DNA of 64,000 nt from VRUE01 sp963702575 (GTDB taxonomy: Bacteria; Actinomycetota; Thermoleophilia; Solirubrobacterales; 70-9), in NCBI GenBank assembly GCA_963702575.1, contig CAVPCU010000003.1:179607-243606 (forward strand), in the 5' to 3' direction. A program made the translations under genes and the position numbers. The notes under the pieces are model-generated. The model saw only the letters and a program-made list of their open reading frames with translations. It made no database searches and had not been told where the DNA came from. Below are positions 49,576-60,805 of this stretch, piece by piece (position 1 is the stretch's first letter; each line of letters opens with the position of its first letter).

Positions 49576-49946
49576 CAGAGCACCTCGGGGGCCAGCGAGA
49601 CGATTTTCATGAAGTTGCGCTCGCGCAGCTCGCGCGCGACCGGGCCGAAGATGCGGGTGCCGCGCGGGTTGTTGGAGGCGGGGTCGATCAGCACGGCGGC
49701 GTTTTCGTCGAAGGAGATGTAGGTGCCGTCGGAGCGCCCGAGCGACTTGCGGGTGCGGACGACCACTGCCTGGACGACCTCGCCCTTGCGCACGCCGCCC
49801 TGCGGGCTCGCCTGTTTGACCGTCGCGGTGATCACGTCGCCGACCCCGGCGTAGCGGCGGTGCGAGCCGCCCTTGACCCGGATGCAGAGGATCTCCCGCG
49901 CGCCCGAGTTGTCGGCGACTTTGAGTCTGGACTCCTGCTGGATCAC
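49575..49946 (-). CDS. rplN: 50S ribosomal protein L14
   Basis: A 123-residue L14 with MIQQESRLKVADNSGAREIL at the start, then RVKGGSHRRYAGVGDVITATVKQA, the L14 signature, and FGPVARELRERNFMKIVSLAPEVL at the end. The start overlaps the rpsQ stop as ATGA. Confidence 0.97.
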   Translation of the reverse strand: MIQQESRLKVADNSGAREILCIRVKGGSHRRYAGVGDVITATVKQASPQGGVRKGEVVQAVVVRTRKSLGRSDGTYISFDENAAVLIDPASNNPRGTRIFGPVARELRERNFMKIVSLAPEVL

Positions 49947-50557
49947 TTGGCCTTCTCCAGCACCTCGACCAGGCGCCAGCGCTTGGTCTTCGAGAGCGGC
50001 CGGGTCTCGACCACGCGGACGATGTCGCCCTCGCCCGCCTCGTTGCGCTCGTCGTGGGCGTGAAGCGTCCGCGAGCGGCGCACGACCTTCTCGTAGGTCG
50101 GGTGGCGCCGCGCGGTGTCGATCCGTACGGTGATCGATTTCTCACCTTTGTTGGAGGTGACGATCCCCTGTCGAACCTTCGCGGCAACAGCATCCTTCTC
50201 CGCCGGCGGAGTCCCCGTCCCAGCGACCTTCTTCGCCCTCGCCGCAGCCCGTTCCTTGCGCCGCGCCACCCCCCGCCGCTTCCGCTCAGCCAACCGAGCA
50301 GCCTTCCGCTCCTCAGGGCTCTGCTGCGGCTGGGCTTTATGAGGCTTGCGAGACCTAGCAAGCCGCCGCTTCTCCTTCCAAGGCAACTCATCCTCAGGAT
50401 TAGGCTCCGCCTCAGGCTCCGCAGCTTTCTCCTCGGCAGCAGGAGCCTCCTCGGCAGGGGCTTCCGCCTCCTCCGCGACAGGACCCGCGGCCGGGGACGC
50501 CTCGTCCTTCGGCGTCTCGTCAGTCACGTCGTCGTTTTTCGTCTCGTCCTCAGCCAT
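49943..50557 (-). CDS. rpsQ: 30S ribosomal protein S17 with ~128-residue N-terminal extension
   Basis: Only the last 76 residues (from about 129: RQGIVTSNKGEKSITVRID, then VVRRSRTLHAHDERNEA) are S17, which is normally about 85 residues in all. The added N-terminus is first acidic (residues 1-58) and then strongly basic (60-115, KRRLARSRKPHK, ERKRRGVARRKERAAAR). Residues 21-30 (AAGPVAEE) match the end of the F1 element. The ATG at 50557 overlaps the rpmC stop. Such a bipartite extension is very unusual. Confidence 0.93.
   Translation of the reverse strand: MAEDETKNDDVTDETPKDEASPAAGPVAEEAEAPAEEAPAAEEKAAEPEAEPNPEDELPWKEKRRLARSRKPHKAQPQQSPEERKAARLAERKRRGVARRKERAAARAKKVAGTGTPPAEKDAVAAKVRQGIVTSNKGEKSITVRIDTARRHPTYEKVVRRSRTLHAHDERNEAGEGDIVRVVETRPLSKTKRWRLVEVLEKAK
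50467..50496. repeat. F1 element fragment inside rpsQ
   Basis: This 30-base segment (CCTCCTCCGCGACAGGACCC and onward) is identical to the right end of the rplE copy and is read in the same frame, giving AAGPVAEE. The left half of the palindrome is absent, so it is a truncated copy or a decayed insertion. Confidence 0.7.
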
Positions 50558-50769
50558 CACCGTTTGATCTCTCTCTCGATATCGATCCCGCGCTCCTTAG
50601 CCACCGTCAGCAGCTTGGCAATGTCCCGCCTCGCCCGACCAAGCCCCGACGTGTTCTCGAGCTCGCCCGTAGCGTGCCGGAAGCGCAGGTTGAAGGCCTC
50701 CTGCTTGGCGTCGATCAGCTTCGCCACCAGCTCGTCGTCTTTGAAGTTGTGGACCTCGGCCGCCTTCAT
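50557..50769 (-). CDS. rpmC: 50S ribosomal protein L29
   Basis: The 70-residue helical-hairpin protein reads MKAAEVHNFKDDELVAKLID, then QEAFNLRFRHATGELENTS, the L29 pattern. Its start overlaps the rplP stop as ATGA. L29 lies at the peptide exit tunnel. Confidence 0.95.
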   Translation of the reverse strand: MKAAEVHNFKDDELVAKLIDAKQEAFNLRFRHATGELENTSGLGRARRDIAKLLTVAKERGIDIEREIKR

Positions 50770-51188
50770 CGCGCCTCCACCCCCTCGCGCATCACGAACT
50801 TGGTCTTGATCGGGAGCTTGTGCCCCGCCAGGCGGAGCGCCTCGCGGGCGAGATCCTCGGGCACTCCGGCCAGCTCGAACATCACCTTGCCGGGCTTGAC
50901 CACCGCGACCCAGCCCTCCGGGTTGCCCTTGCCGGAGCCCATCCGCGTCTCGGCGGGCTTCTTCGTGTAGGGCTTGTCGGGGAAGACGTTGATCCAGACC
51001 TTGCCGCCGCGTTTGATCTTGCGGGTCATCGCGATACGCGCGGCCTCGATCTGGCGGTTGGTGATCCAGCCGCGGTCGAGCGCCTTGAGGCCGTACTCGC
51101 CGAAGGCGACGCTGCTGCTGCCCTTGGTGTAGCCGCGCATCCGGCCGCGCATCTGTTTGCGGTGCTTGACCCGCTTCGGCATCAGCAT
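50766..51188 (-). CDS. rplP: 50S ribosomal protein L16
   Basis: A 140-residue L16: MPKRVKHRKQMRGRMRGYTKG near the start, RMGSGKGNPEGWVAVVKPGKVMFE in the middle and LRLAGHKLPIKTKFV at the end. The true start may be the third residue (ATG 51182). It is 3 bases from rpsC. Confidence 0.97.
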   Translation of the reverse strand: MLMPKRVKHRKQMRGRMRGYTKGSSSVAFGEYGLKALDRGWITNRQIEAARIAMTRKIKRGGKVWINVFPDKPYTKKPAETRMGSGKGNPEGWVAVVKPGKVMFELAGVPEDLAREALRLAGHKLPIKTKFVMREGVEAR

Positions 51189-51191
51189 CGG

Positions 51192-51926
51192 CTACCGCCC
51201 TCCTCCGCCGTCGCGCCCGCGGGAGCGATCGCCCGGCCGGTTGCCGCCGCGCTGGCCGCCCTGCTGCTCGCCGTCGGCCGGGATCTGGTCGGAACGGAAG
51301 CCCTCGGGCATCACCTCGCCCTTGTTGATCCAGCATTTGACGCCGATCCGCCCGGCGGTCGTGCGCGCCTCGTAGAAGCCGTAGTCGATGTTGGCGCGCA
51401 GCGTGTGCAGCGGCACGCGGCCGTCGGAGTAGCTTTCGGTGCGGGCCATCTCGGCGCCGCCGAGCCGCCCGGAGACCTGCAGCTTCACGCCCTTGGCGCC
51501 GGAGCGCATCGCCGAGGTGAGGGCGCGTTTCATCGCCCGCCGGAAGGCGACCCGGTTCTGCAGCTGCTCGGCGATCGACTGGGCGACCAGCTTGGCGTCG
51601 AGCTCGGGGCGCTTGACCTCGCGGATGTTGACTTTCACCGGCTTGCCGGTGAGCTTGTGCAGCTCCTTGCGCAGGGCGTCGACTTCGCTGCCCGATTTGC
51701 CGATCACGATGCCGGGGCGGGCGGTGTGGATGTCGACGGCGACTTCGCCGCGGCGCTCGATCGTGATGTCGGAGAGCCCGGCGTGGGCGAGTTTGCCCTC
51801 GATGTGGGAGCGGATCGCGAGATCCTCCGCGAGCACGTCGGCGAAGCCCTTCTCGTCGAACCAGTTCGATTTCCAGTCCTGGATGTAGCCGACGCGGAAG
51901 CCGCCGGGGTGGATCTTCTGTCCCAT
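51192..51926 (-). CDS. rpsC: 30S ribosomal protein S3
   Basis: The 244-residue S3 has MGQKIHPGGFRVGYIQDWKS at the start, the KH domain (GIVIGKSGSEVDALRKELHKL) and the C-terminal domain (GRLGGAEMARTESYSDGRVP). The last 25 residues are a Gly/Arg/Gln-rich tail (GGQRGGNRPGDRSRGRDGGG) that is probably disordered. Confidence 0.97.
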   Translation of the reverse strand: MGQKIHPGGFRVGYIQDWKSNWFDEKGFADVLAEDLAIRSHIEGKLAHAGLSDITIERRGEVAVDIHTARPGIVIGKSGSEVDALRKELHKLTGKPVKVNIREVKRPELDAKLVAQSIAEQLQNRVAFRRAMKRALTSAMRSGAKGVKLQVSGRLGGAEMARTESYSDGRVPLHTLRANIDYGFYEARTTAGRIGVKCWINKGEVMPEGFRSDQIPADGEQQGGQRGGNRPGDRSRGRDGGGGR

Positions 51927-51930
51927 GCCC

Positions 51931-52455
51931 TCAGGCCTCCTCTTCGGGGGATAGCGCCACGGCGATGTGGCTGGTTCGCTTGTTGATCGGCGTCGCCCGG
52001 CCGAGCGCGCGCGGCCGGAAGCGGCGCAGCGTCGGGCCTTCGTCGACCGTGATCTCGACCACCCGCATCTCGTCGGCGACCAGTTCGTGGTTGTTCTCCG
52101 CGTTGGAGGCAGCCGACTCGATCAGCTTGCCGATGTCGCGGGCGGCGCCGCGCGGCGAGAACTGCAGCAGCGCCCGCGCCCGGTCGATGTTGAGGCCGCG
52201 CACCTGGTCGGCGATCAGCCGCGCCTTGCGCGGCGCGACCCTCACGTAGCGCGAGCTGGCGCGAACGACCAGCGGCGCCGGCTTGGCTTTGGGCTTCGCC
52301 GCCTCTTTTTTCGGCGCCGGCGCTTTTTCCGCGTCTTTGGGAGCCTCTTTCGCCGGAGCTTTTTTCGCCGCGTCTTTGGCGTCGGCTTTTTTCGCCGCTT
52401 TTTTCAGCCGCCGTTTCGGTTTTTTCGCCTCTTTTTTCGCTTTGTCGTCGGCCAT
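51931..52455 (-). CDS. rplV: 50S ribosomal protein L22 with Lys/Ala-rich N-terminal extension
   Basis: The L22 core starts near residue 63 (VVRASSRYVRVAPRKARLIA) and ends with the RPRALGRATPINKRTSHIAV tunnel-loop region. Residues 1-62 are a repetitive extension of Lys, Ala and Pro (KKPKRRLKKAAKKADAKDAA...), similar in composition to histone H1-like tails. The usual protein is about 110-130 residues. It begins 2 bases after the rpsS stop. Confidence 0.95.
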   Translation of the reverse strand: MADDKAKKEAKKPKRRLKKAAKKADAKDAAKKAPAKEAPKDAEKAPAPKKEAAKPKAKPAPLVVRASSRYVRVAPRKARLIADQVRGLNIDRARALLQFSPRGAARDIGKLIESAASNAENNHELVADEMRVVEITVDEGPTLRRFRPRALGRATPINKRTSHIAVALSPEEEA

Positions 52456-52457
52456 CG

Positions 52458-52730
52458 CTAGTCGCCCTTGCCGGTGCCGGAGTGGGAGCGGAAGGTCCTG
52501 GTCGGCGCGAACTCGCCCAGCTTGTGGCCGACCATCGACTCGGAGATGAAGACCGGGACGTGCTTCTTGCCGTCGTGGACGGCGATCGTGTGGCCGACCA
52601 TGTCGGGGAAGATCGTCGAGGTCCGCGACCAGGTTTTGACCATCTGCTTCTGGCCCGACTCGTTCATCGCCGAGATCCGCCTCATCAGCGCCGCTTCTAC
52701 CCACGGCCCCTTTTTCGTCGAGCGTCCCAT
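52458..52730 (-). CDS. rpsS: 30S ribosomal protein S19
   Basis: The 90-residue S19 reads MGRSTKKGPWVEAALMRRIS with TWSRTSTIFPDMVGHTIAVHDGKKHVPVFI and VGHKLGEFAPTRTFRSH. No extension. It begins 11 bases after the rplB stop. Confidence 0.96.
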   Translation of the reverse strand: MGRSTKKGPWVEAALMRRISAMNESGQKQMVKTWSRTSTIFPDMVGHTIAVHDGKKHVPVFISESMVGHKLGEFAPTRTFRSHSGTGKGD

Positions 52731-52741
52731 GATCTCGTCGC

Positions 52742-53584
52742 CTACCTCTTCTTCTTCCCGCGGCGGCGGCCGCGCACGATGTAGCGGTCGGACTTCTTGC
52801 CCTTCTTGCGGGTGCGGTAGCCGAGGGTCGGCTTGCCCCAGGGGGTGACCGGGTGCCCGCCGGGGGTGTGGTGCGCCTCGCCGCCGCCGTGCGGGTGGTC
52901 GACCGGGTTCATCGCCACGCCGCGGGTCTGCGGCCGCTTGCCCTTGTGGCGGCTGCGGCCGGCCTTGCCGACCTTGATGTTCTGGTGCTCGGCGTTGGAG
53001 AGGGCGCCGACGGTGGCCCGGCACTCGGCGCGGACCAGCCGCATCTCGGTCGAGGGCAGGCGCAGCGTCACCATCTCCCCCTCCTTGGCGACGAGCTGGA
53101 TCGCGGTGCCGGCGGCGCGGCCCATCTTGCCGCCCTGGCCGGCCGTCAGCTCGACGTTGTGGACGATCGTGCCGGTCGGCATGTCCTTCAGCGCCAGCGC
53201 GTTGCCCGGTTTGATGTCGGCGCCGGGGCCGGACTGGACGCGGTCGTCGACCGAGAGGCCGGCCGGGGCGAGGATGTAGCTCTTCTCGCCGTCGGCGTAG
53301 TGCACCAGGGCGATGTAGCAGCTGCGGTTGGGGTCGTACTCGATCGAGGCGACCCGCGCCGGCACGCCGTCCTTGCGCCGCTTGAAGTCGACCTTGCGGT
53401 AGCGCCGCTTGGCGCCGCCGCCGCGGTGGCGCGCGGTGACCCGGCCGTTGACGTTGCGCCCGCCGGACTTGCGCAGGCCCTCGGTCAGCTTTCGCTCCGG
53501 CTCGGTCGCGGTCAGCTGCTCGCGCAGCGGGTAGGTGGCGAAGCGGCGCCCGGGGCTCGTCGGTTTGGTCTTGCGGTTCGGCAT
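52742..53584 (-). CDS. rplB: 50S ribosomal protein L2
   Basis: A 280-residue L2, the protein next to the peptidyl-transferase centre. It shows the N-terminal GRRFATYPLREQLTATEPER segment, the RNA-binding core and the signature RGVAMNPVDHPHGGGE with its essential histidine. The basic C-terminus KKSDRYIVRGRRRGKKKR is typical. Confidence 0.97.
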   Translation of the reverse strand: MPNRKTKPTSPGRRFATYPLREQLTATEPERKLTEGLRKSGGRNVNGRVTARHRGGGAKRRYRKVDFKRRKDGVPARVASIEYDPNRSCYIALVHYADGEKSYILAPAGLSVDDRVQSGPGADIKPGNALALKDMPTGTIVHNVELTAGQGGKMGRAAGTAIQLVAKEGEMVTLRLPSTEMRLVRAECRATVGALSNAEHQNIKVGKAGRSRHKGKRPQTRGVAMNPVDHPHGGGEAHHTPGGHPVTPWGKPTLGYRTRKKGKKSDRYIVRGRRRGKKKR

Positions 53585-53592
53585 CTCTTCTC

Positions 53593-53886
53593 CTACGCGG
53601 TCTCCGCGCCCTGGAACAGCTCGATCTGCTCGCCTGGGGCGAGCTGGACGACGGCCTTCTTCCAGCCGCGGGTCTTGCCGACGCTGATCCCGCGGCGCTT
53701 CGGCTTGGCCCGCACCTTCGAGGTGCGGACGGCGGCGACGCCGACGCCGAAGATCTCTTCGACCGCGGACGCGATCTGCGTCTTGTGGGCGCGATCGTTG
53801 ACCCGGAAGGTGTACTTGCCCTCGGCGATCAGCGCGTAGCTCTTCTCCGAGACGACCGGGCGGACGATCACCGTGCGCGCGTCCAT
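53593..53886 (-). CDS. rplW: 50S ribosomal protein L23
   Basis: The 97-residue L23 starts MDARTVIVRPVVSEKSYALI and has the conserved GKYTFRVNDRAHKTQIASAVEEIF and GKTRGWKKAVVQL blocks. It docks SRP and trigger factor at the exit tunnel. The ATG overlaps the rplD stop by one base. Confidence 0.96.
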   Translation of the reverse strand: MDARTVIVRPVVSEKSYALIAEGKYTFRVNDRAHKTQIASAVEEIFGVGVAAVRTSKVRAKPKRRGISVGKTRGWKKAVVQLAPGEQIELFQGAETA

Positions 53887-54497
53887 CAGCCGAGCCTCTC
53901 CCGCAGCTTCTCCAGCGCGCCTTCGGAGAGGACGATCGAGGCCGCGCCGATCACGTCGGCAACCCCGATCGCGCCGACCTCGGCGACCGTCACCCGGTCG
54001 ATGTTGCGGAAGCTCTTCATCGCCCCCGTCTCCTCGGCCTGCACGACGACCAGGGTCGGCTGCTTGGCGCCCCACTTGGCGAGCGCCGCGGCGGCGCCCT
54101 TGGTCGAGGGGGTCTCGAAGGCGGCCACGTCGAGGACGGCGACGCTGTCGCGCTCGGCGTGGACCGAGAGGGCCGCCCGCATCGCCTTGCGCCGCGCCTT
54201 GCGGTTGACCTTGACCTTGTAGGTGCGCGGCTTGGGGCCGAAGGCGACGCCGCCGCCGAAGCGGTTGGGGACGCCGAGGGTGCCGGCGCGGGCGCGGCCG
54301 GTTCCCTTCTGCCGCCATGCCTTGGCGGTGGTGAAGGCGACCTCGCCGCGGGTCAGGGTCGAAGCGGTGCCGCGGCGGCGGGCAGCCAGGTCGGCGCGCG
54401 CCGTCTCGTGCACCAGCGAGTGGTGGAAGGGCTCGGCGAACAGCTCCTTCGGCAGGTCCGCCTTCGTCGTCTTGCCGAGCACGGCGGCTTTAGCCAT
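53886..54497 (-). CDS. rplD: 50S ribosomal protein L4
   Basis: A 203-residue L4 with the long tunnel loop (RRGTASTLTRGEVAFTTAKA, QKGTGRARAGTLGVPNRFGG) and the C-terminal SFRNIDRVTVAEVGAIGVADV. In E. coli L4 represses the S10 operon; whether it does so here cannot be told. It overlaps rplC by 8 bases. Confidence 0.97.
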   Translation of the reverse strand: MAKAAVLGKTTKADLPKELFAEPFHHSLVHETARADLAARRRGTASTLTRGEVAFTTAKAWRQKGTGRARAGTLGVPNRFGGGVAFGPKPRTYKVKVNRKARRKAMRAALSVHAERDSVAVLDVAAFETPSTKGAAAALAKWGAKQPTLVVVQAEETGAMKSFRNIDRVTVAEVGAIGVADVIGAASIVLSEGALEKLRERLG

Positions 54498-55119
54498 CGG
54501 TCCTCACCTCGACCATCGCGTTGCGCGAGCCCGGCACCGAGCCCTTGAGCAGCAACAGGTTGCGCTCGGCGTCGACGTCGGCGACTTCGAGGCCGAGCTG
54601 GGTGGTGCGCTTGTTGCCCATCTGGCCCGGCATCCGCATCCCTTTGAAGACGCGGCCGGGGAAGGCGCTGGCGCCGATCGAGCCCGGCGCGCGCACATTG
54701 TGGGAGCCGTGGCTGACCGGCCCGCGGCTGAAGTTGTGCCGCTTGATCCCGCCCTGGAAGCCCTTGCCGATCGAGACGCCGGAGACCTTCACCTTCTGGC
54801 CCGCCTCGAAGGCGGCGACGGTGACGTCGTCGCCGACCTTGGGGCCCTCCTCCGCGCCGAGATCCTCGTCGCGGAACTCGACCAGGTGGCGCATCGGCGG
54901 CGCGCCGGCCTTCTTCAGGTGGCCCAGCTCGCCCTTGCTCAGCTTGCCCTCCTTGACCTCGCCGAAGGCGAGCTGGACGGCGGCGTAGCCGTCGCGCTCG
55001 GCCTCGCGCACCGCGGTCACCTTGCACGGCCCGGCCTCGATCACCGTGACCGGGACGACGGTGCCGTCCTCGCGGAAGACCTGCGTCATGCCGAGCTTCT
55101 TGCCGAGGATCGCCGCCAT
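54490..55119 (-). CDS. rplC: 50S ribosomal protein L3
   Basis: The 209 residues include ILGKKLGMTQVFREDGTVVPVTVI and the L3 signature FKGMRMPGQMGNKRTTQLGLEV. GFQGGIKRHNFSRGPVSHGSH contains the usual methylated-glutamine region. It lies 8 bases after rpsJ. Confidence 0.97.
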   Translation of the reverse strand: MAAILGKKLGMTQVFREDGTVVPVTVIEAGPCKVTAVREAERDGYAAVQLAFGEVKEGKLSKGELGHLKKAGAPPMRHLVEFRDEDLGAEEGPKVGDDVTVAAFEAGQKVKVSGVSIGKGFQGGIKRHNFSRGPVSHGSHNVRAPGSIGASAFPGRVFKGMRMPGQMGNKRTTQLGLEVADVDAERNLLLLKGSVPGSRNAMVEVRTDG

Positions 55120-55127
55120 GCCGCCGC

Positions 55128-55448
55128 CTACAACCGGATCTCGATGTCGACGCCGGCCGGCAGCGAGTCCAGCCGCTGCAGCGAGTCGACGGTTTTGGGC
55201 GAGGGCTGGTGGATGTCGATCAGGCGCTTGTGGGTGCGGATCTCGAAGTGCTCGCGCGAGTCCTTGTCCTTGAACGGCGAGCGGATCACGCAGTAGACGT
55301 TTTTCTCGGTCGGCAGCGGCACCGGCCCGGAGACGGTGGCGCCGGTGCGCTCGGCGGTCTCGACGATCTCGCGGGCAGCCCGGTCTATGGCGTCGTGGTC
55401 GTACGCCTTCAGTCGGATCCGGATTTTCTGCGCTGCTATCGCTGCCAT
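55128..55448 (-). CDS. rpsJ: 30S ribosomal protein S10
   Basis: A 106-residue S10 (IRIRLKAYDHDAIDRAAREI, then GPVPLPTEKNVYCVIRSPFK and the FEIRTHKRLIDIHQPSPKTV loop). It also serves as NusE in antitermination. It is separated from tuf by 150 bases of hairpin-rich DNA, a likely point where tuf transcripts end or S10-operon transcription begins. Confidence 0.97.
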   Translation of the reverse strand: MAAIAAQKIRIRLKAYDHDAIDRAAREIVETAERTGATVSGPVPLPTEKNVYCVIRSPFKDKDSREHFEIRTHKRLIDIHQPSPKTVDSLQRLDSLPAGVDIEIRL

Positions 55449-55474
55449 TCGTTGCTGCTCTTTTCTTTTCCTTT

Positions 55475-55529
55475 CGCGCGGCCCTTACCGCGCGGAAGGG
55501 GCGCCGCCCCTTGGGTGGGGCGCCGCCCC
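55475..55529 (-). terminator. Tandem hairpins in the tuf-rpsJ spacer
   Basis: Three stems follow one another: CGCGCGG/CCGCGCG (55475-55494), AAGGGGC/GCCCCTT (55496-55512) and GGGGC/GCCCC (55517-55529). They lie downstream of tuf and just upstream of rpsJ. They may attenuate transcription into the S10 operon or shape its leader. Confidence 0.5.
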
Positions 55530-55598
55530 GGTCGTATGTCCTCTTTCGGTTGTCCCGCCGACGCCGCGGCGGGGAGGCGGAGGCCGCCCCGGCTGCCC

Positions 55599-56783
<1,185 letters not shown>

Positions 56784-56905
56784 CTCTCTCCGTTCTACCT
56801 TTCGAAGTCGTGTTTCTGTCTGGCTTGGCTGATTGAGTCTTCTGCGGAAATTCCGGGCAGCCGGTTACAGCTGCCTGCGGGCGAACCTGGGAAATATAGC
56901 CAGAT

Positions 56906-59017
<2,112 letters not shown>

Positions 59018-59093
59018 TGGTCTTAAGGTAGTCGGGTTGAAGCGGGGACGAGCTAAACGAGAGCCTGGAGGCGGCAAACGCCGCCCTCGGCGC

Positions 59094-60071
59094 ATGAAAA
59101 AGGCCCTCGCGGGCCCGGCGAAACGCACTGCGAACACTGCGAAAAAGAAGCCTGAGCGACGCGCGATGATAGCAGCGCTCCGGCGTCGCGTGATGGTCGT
59201 GCGGGTGCGATCGGAGGCTTTCACCCGGCGCGTCGACCGCGCAGCCAACCGCCTGCTGCTGCGCGCCTGGCCGCCGCTGGCGCGGCTCGGCCGCCGGGCG
59301 CGGGCGCTGGCGGTCCGCTGGGAGAGGCGGCTCGGCCGCTGGCTGCGTCCGCCCGCGCGCCTGCTCTTCCGCGCCCTCGCCCGGCTCGAACGGCTGCTCC
59401 TGCGCGGGCGCGGGCGGGCCGTCCGCCTGGCGAGCGCGGCCAGCGCGGTGCTCACCCCGGAGCGGGCGATCTGCCTGACGATCCTCGCCTCCGCCGGCTG
59501 CCTGGCGGCGGCGCAGTTCGTCGACTACCGCGCGGTCGAGATCGGCCAGCCGGGCTACGCCGGCCTGCCCACCGCGAGCGCGCCCCGGGTCGGCGCCGAA
59601 GCCGCCGGCGCCGCCCACGCCTACCTGCTGCTGCTGCCAGCCGCGCTCGCCGCCGCCATGGCGCTGGTCGTCCTGCGCAACGGCCGCCGCCGCGGCCTCG
59701 GGCGGATCGTCTTCGCGCTCGGCCTCGTCAGCCTCGCCGTCGTCCTGCTCGTCGACCTCCCGGCGGGCCTCGACGTGGGCCGGTTCAGCTCGCGCTTCTC
59801 CGGCGCGAGCGCCGTCCTGCTCGACGGCTTCTACGCCCAGATCGCCGCCGCCGCCGGGCTGACGATCGGTGGACTGCTGCTCGTCCTCGCTCCAAAGGCG
59901 GCGGCCCGCTACCATGCGCGACCGTGCCGAACACGAACCAACTTATTCGCAAGGGCCGCAAGCGCCCTAAGAAGAAGACGACCACGCCGGGCCTCAAGTC
60001 GGGGCAGGGCAACAAGAAGAGGGTCGCCGCCCCCCAGCGGCGCGGCGTCTGCACCCGCGTCGCCACGGTGA
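59094..60071 (+). CDS. Hypothetical membrane protein overlapping rpsL
   Basis: After a strongly basic N-terminus (Arg-rich helices, residues 1-110) come four hydrophobic segments: ICLTILASAGCLAAAQFV, YLLLLPAALAAAMALVVL, IVFALGLVSLAVVLLVDL and AAAAGLTIGGLLLVLAP. No family is recognised. The frame continues 148 bases into rpsL, where it reads as arginine-rich nonsense, so the real C-terminus may be near the rpsL start (a frame error) or the tail overlaps. ATG 59166 is an alternative start. Confidence 0.6.
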   Translation: MKKALAGPAKRTANTAKKKPERRAMIAALRRRVMVVRVRSEAFTRRVDRAANRLLLRAWPPLARLGRRARALAVRWERRLGRWLRPPARLLFRALARLERLLLRGRGRAVRLASAASAVLTPERAICLTILASAGCLAAAQFVDYRAVEIGQPGYAGLPTASAPRVGAEAAGAAHAYLLLLPAALAAAMALVVLRNGRRRGLGRIVFALGLVSLAVVLLVDLPAGLDVGRFSSRFSGASAVLLDGFYAQIAAAAGLTIGGLLLVLAPKAAARYHARPCRTRTNLFARAASALRRRRPRRASSRGRATRRGSPPPSGAASAPASPR

Positions 60072-60319
60072 CGCCGAAGAAGCCGAACTCGGCCCTGCGC
60101 AAGATCGCCCGCGTGCGCCTCACCAACGGGATGGAGGTCACCACCTACATCCCCGGCGAGGGCCACAACCTGCAGGAGCACTCGGTCGTCCTCGTCAGGG
60201 GCGGGCGGGTCAAGGATTTGCCGGGCGTCCGCTACAAGGTCGTCCGCGGCACGCTCGACGCGGCCGGGGTCTCCGACCGCAAGCAGGCGCGCTCGCTCTA
60301 CGGGGTCAAGGCCTCCTAG
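59924..60319 (+). CDS. rpsL: 30S ribosomal protein S12
   Basis: The 131-residue decoding-centre protein has NTNQLIRKGRKRPKKKTTTP, the signature TPKKPNSALRKIARVRL with the lysines altered in streptomycin resistance, and YIPGEGHNLQEHSVVLVRGG. Residues at the resistance sites look wild type. GTG start. Its direction is opposite to rpoC and fusA. Confidence 0.97.
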   Translation: MPNTNQLIRKGRKRPKKKTTTPGLKSGQGNKKRVAAPQRRGVCTRVATVTPKKPNSALRKIARVRLTNGMEVTTYIPGEGHNLQEHSVVLVRGGRVKDLPGVRYKVVRGTLDAAGVSDRKQARSLYGVKAS

Positions 60320-60789
60320 TGCCGCGACGTTCCGCAGCACAGCTCCGGCCGGTCGAGCCCGACGCGCGCTTCCGCAACCGGCTCGTCCAGCAGGTGGTCA
60401 ACAAGACGATGCAGGACGGCAAGAAGTCGCTCGCAGAGCGGATCGTCTACGACGCGCTGGCGATCGTCGGCGAGCGCTCCAAGGACGACGCGGTGGAGAC
60501 GCTCGAGGCGGCGATCAAGCAGCTGACGCCGGTGCTCGAGGTCCGCTCGCGCCGGGTCGGCGGCGCCACCTATCAGGTGCCGGTCGAGGTGCCCGCGCGC
60601 CGCGCCCGCACCCTCGCCGTCCGCTGGCTGGTCGACTTCGCCCGCAACCGCCGCGAGTACTCGATGTCCGAGCGCCTCGCTGGAGAGATCCTCGACGCGG
60701 TCGGGCAGCAGGGCGGCGCCTGGAAGCGCAAGGACGACATCTACCGCATGGCCCAGGCCAATAAGGCCTTCGCGCACTACCGCTGGTAG
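60319..60789 (+). CDS. rpsG: 30S ribosomal protein S7
   Basis: A 156-residue S7 with DARFRNRLVQQVVNKTMQDG, LTPVLEVRSRRVGGATYQVP (S7 signature) and GGAWKRKDDIYRMAQANKAF. S7 represses the str operon in E. coli by binding the rpsL-rpsG junction. Here the junction is a one-base overlap (TAGTG) and fusA is not downstream. Confidence 0.97.
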   Translation: MPRRSAAQLRPVEPDARFRNRLVQQVVNKTMQDGKKSLAERIVYDALAIVGERSKDDAVETLEAAIKQLTPVLEVRSRRVGGATYQVPVEVPARRARTLAVRWLVDFARNRREYSMSERLAGEILDAVGQQGGAWKRKDDIYRMAQANKAFAHYRW

Positions 60790-60805
60790 CTGGCCTGGCC
60801 TCCCC

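Noticed and set aside
52853..53839. Long plus-strand reading frame opposite rplB and rplW
   Set aside because: It is the high-GC shadow of the ribosomal genes with no recognisable domain. Similar shadows occur opposite tuf (55209-56780) and fusA (56939-59026).
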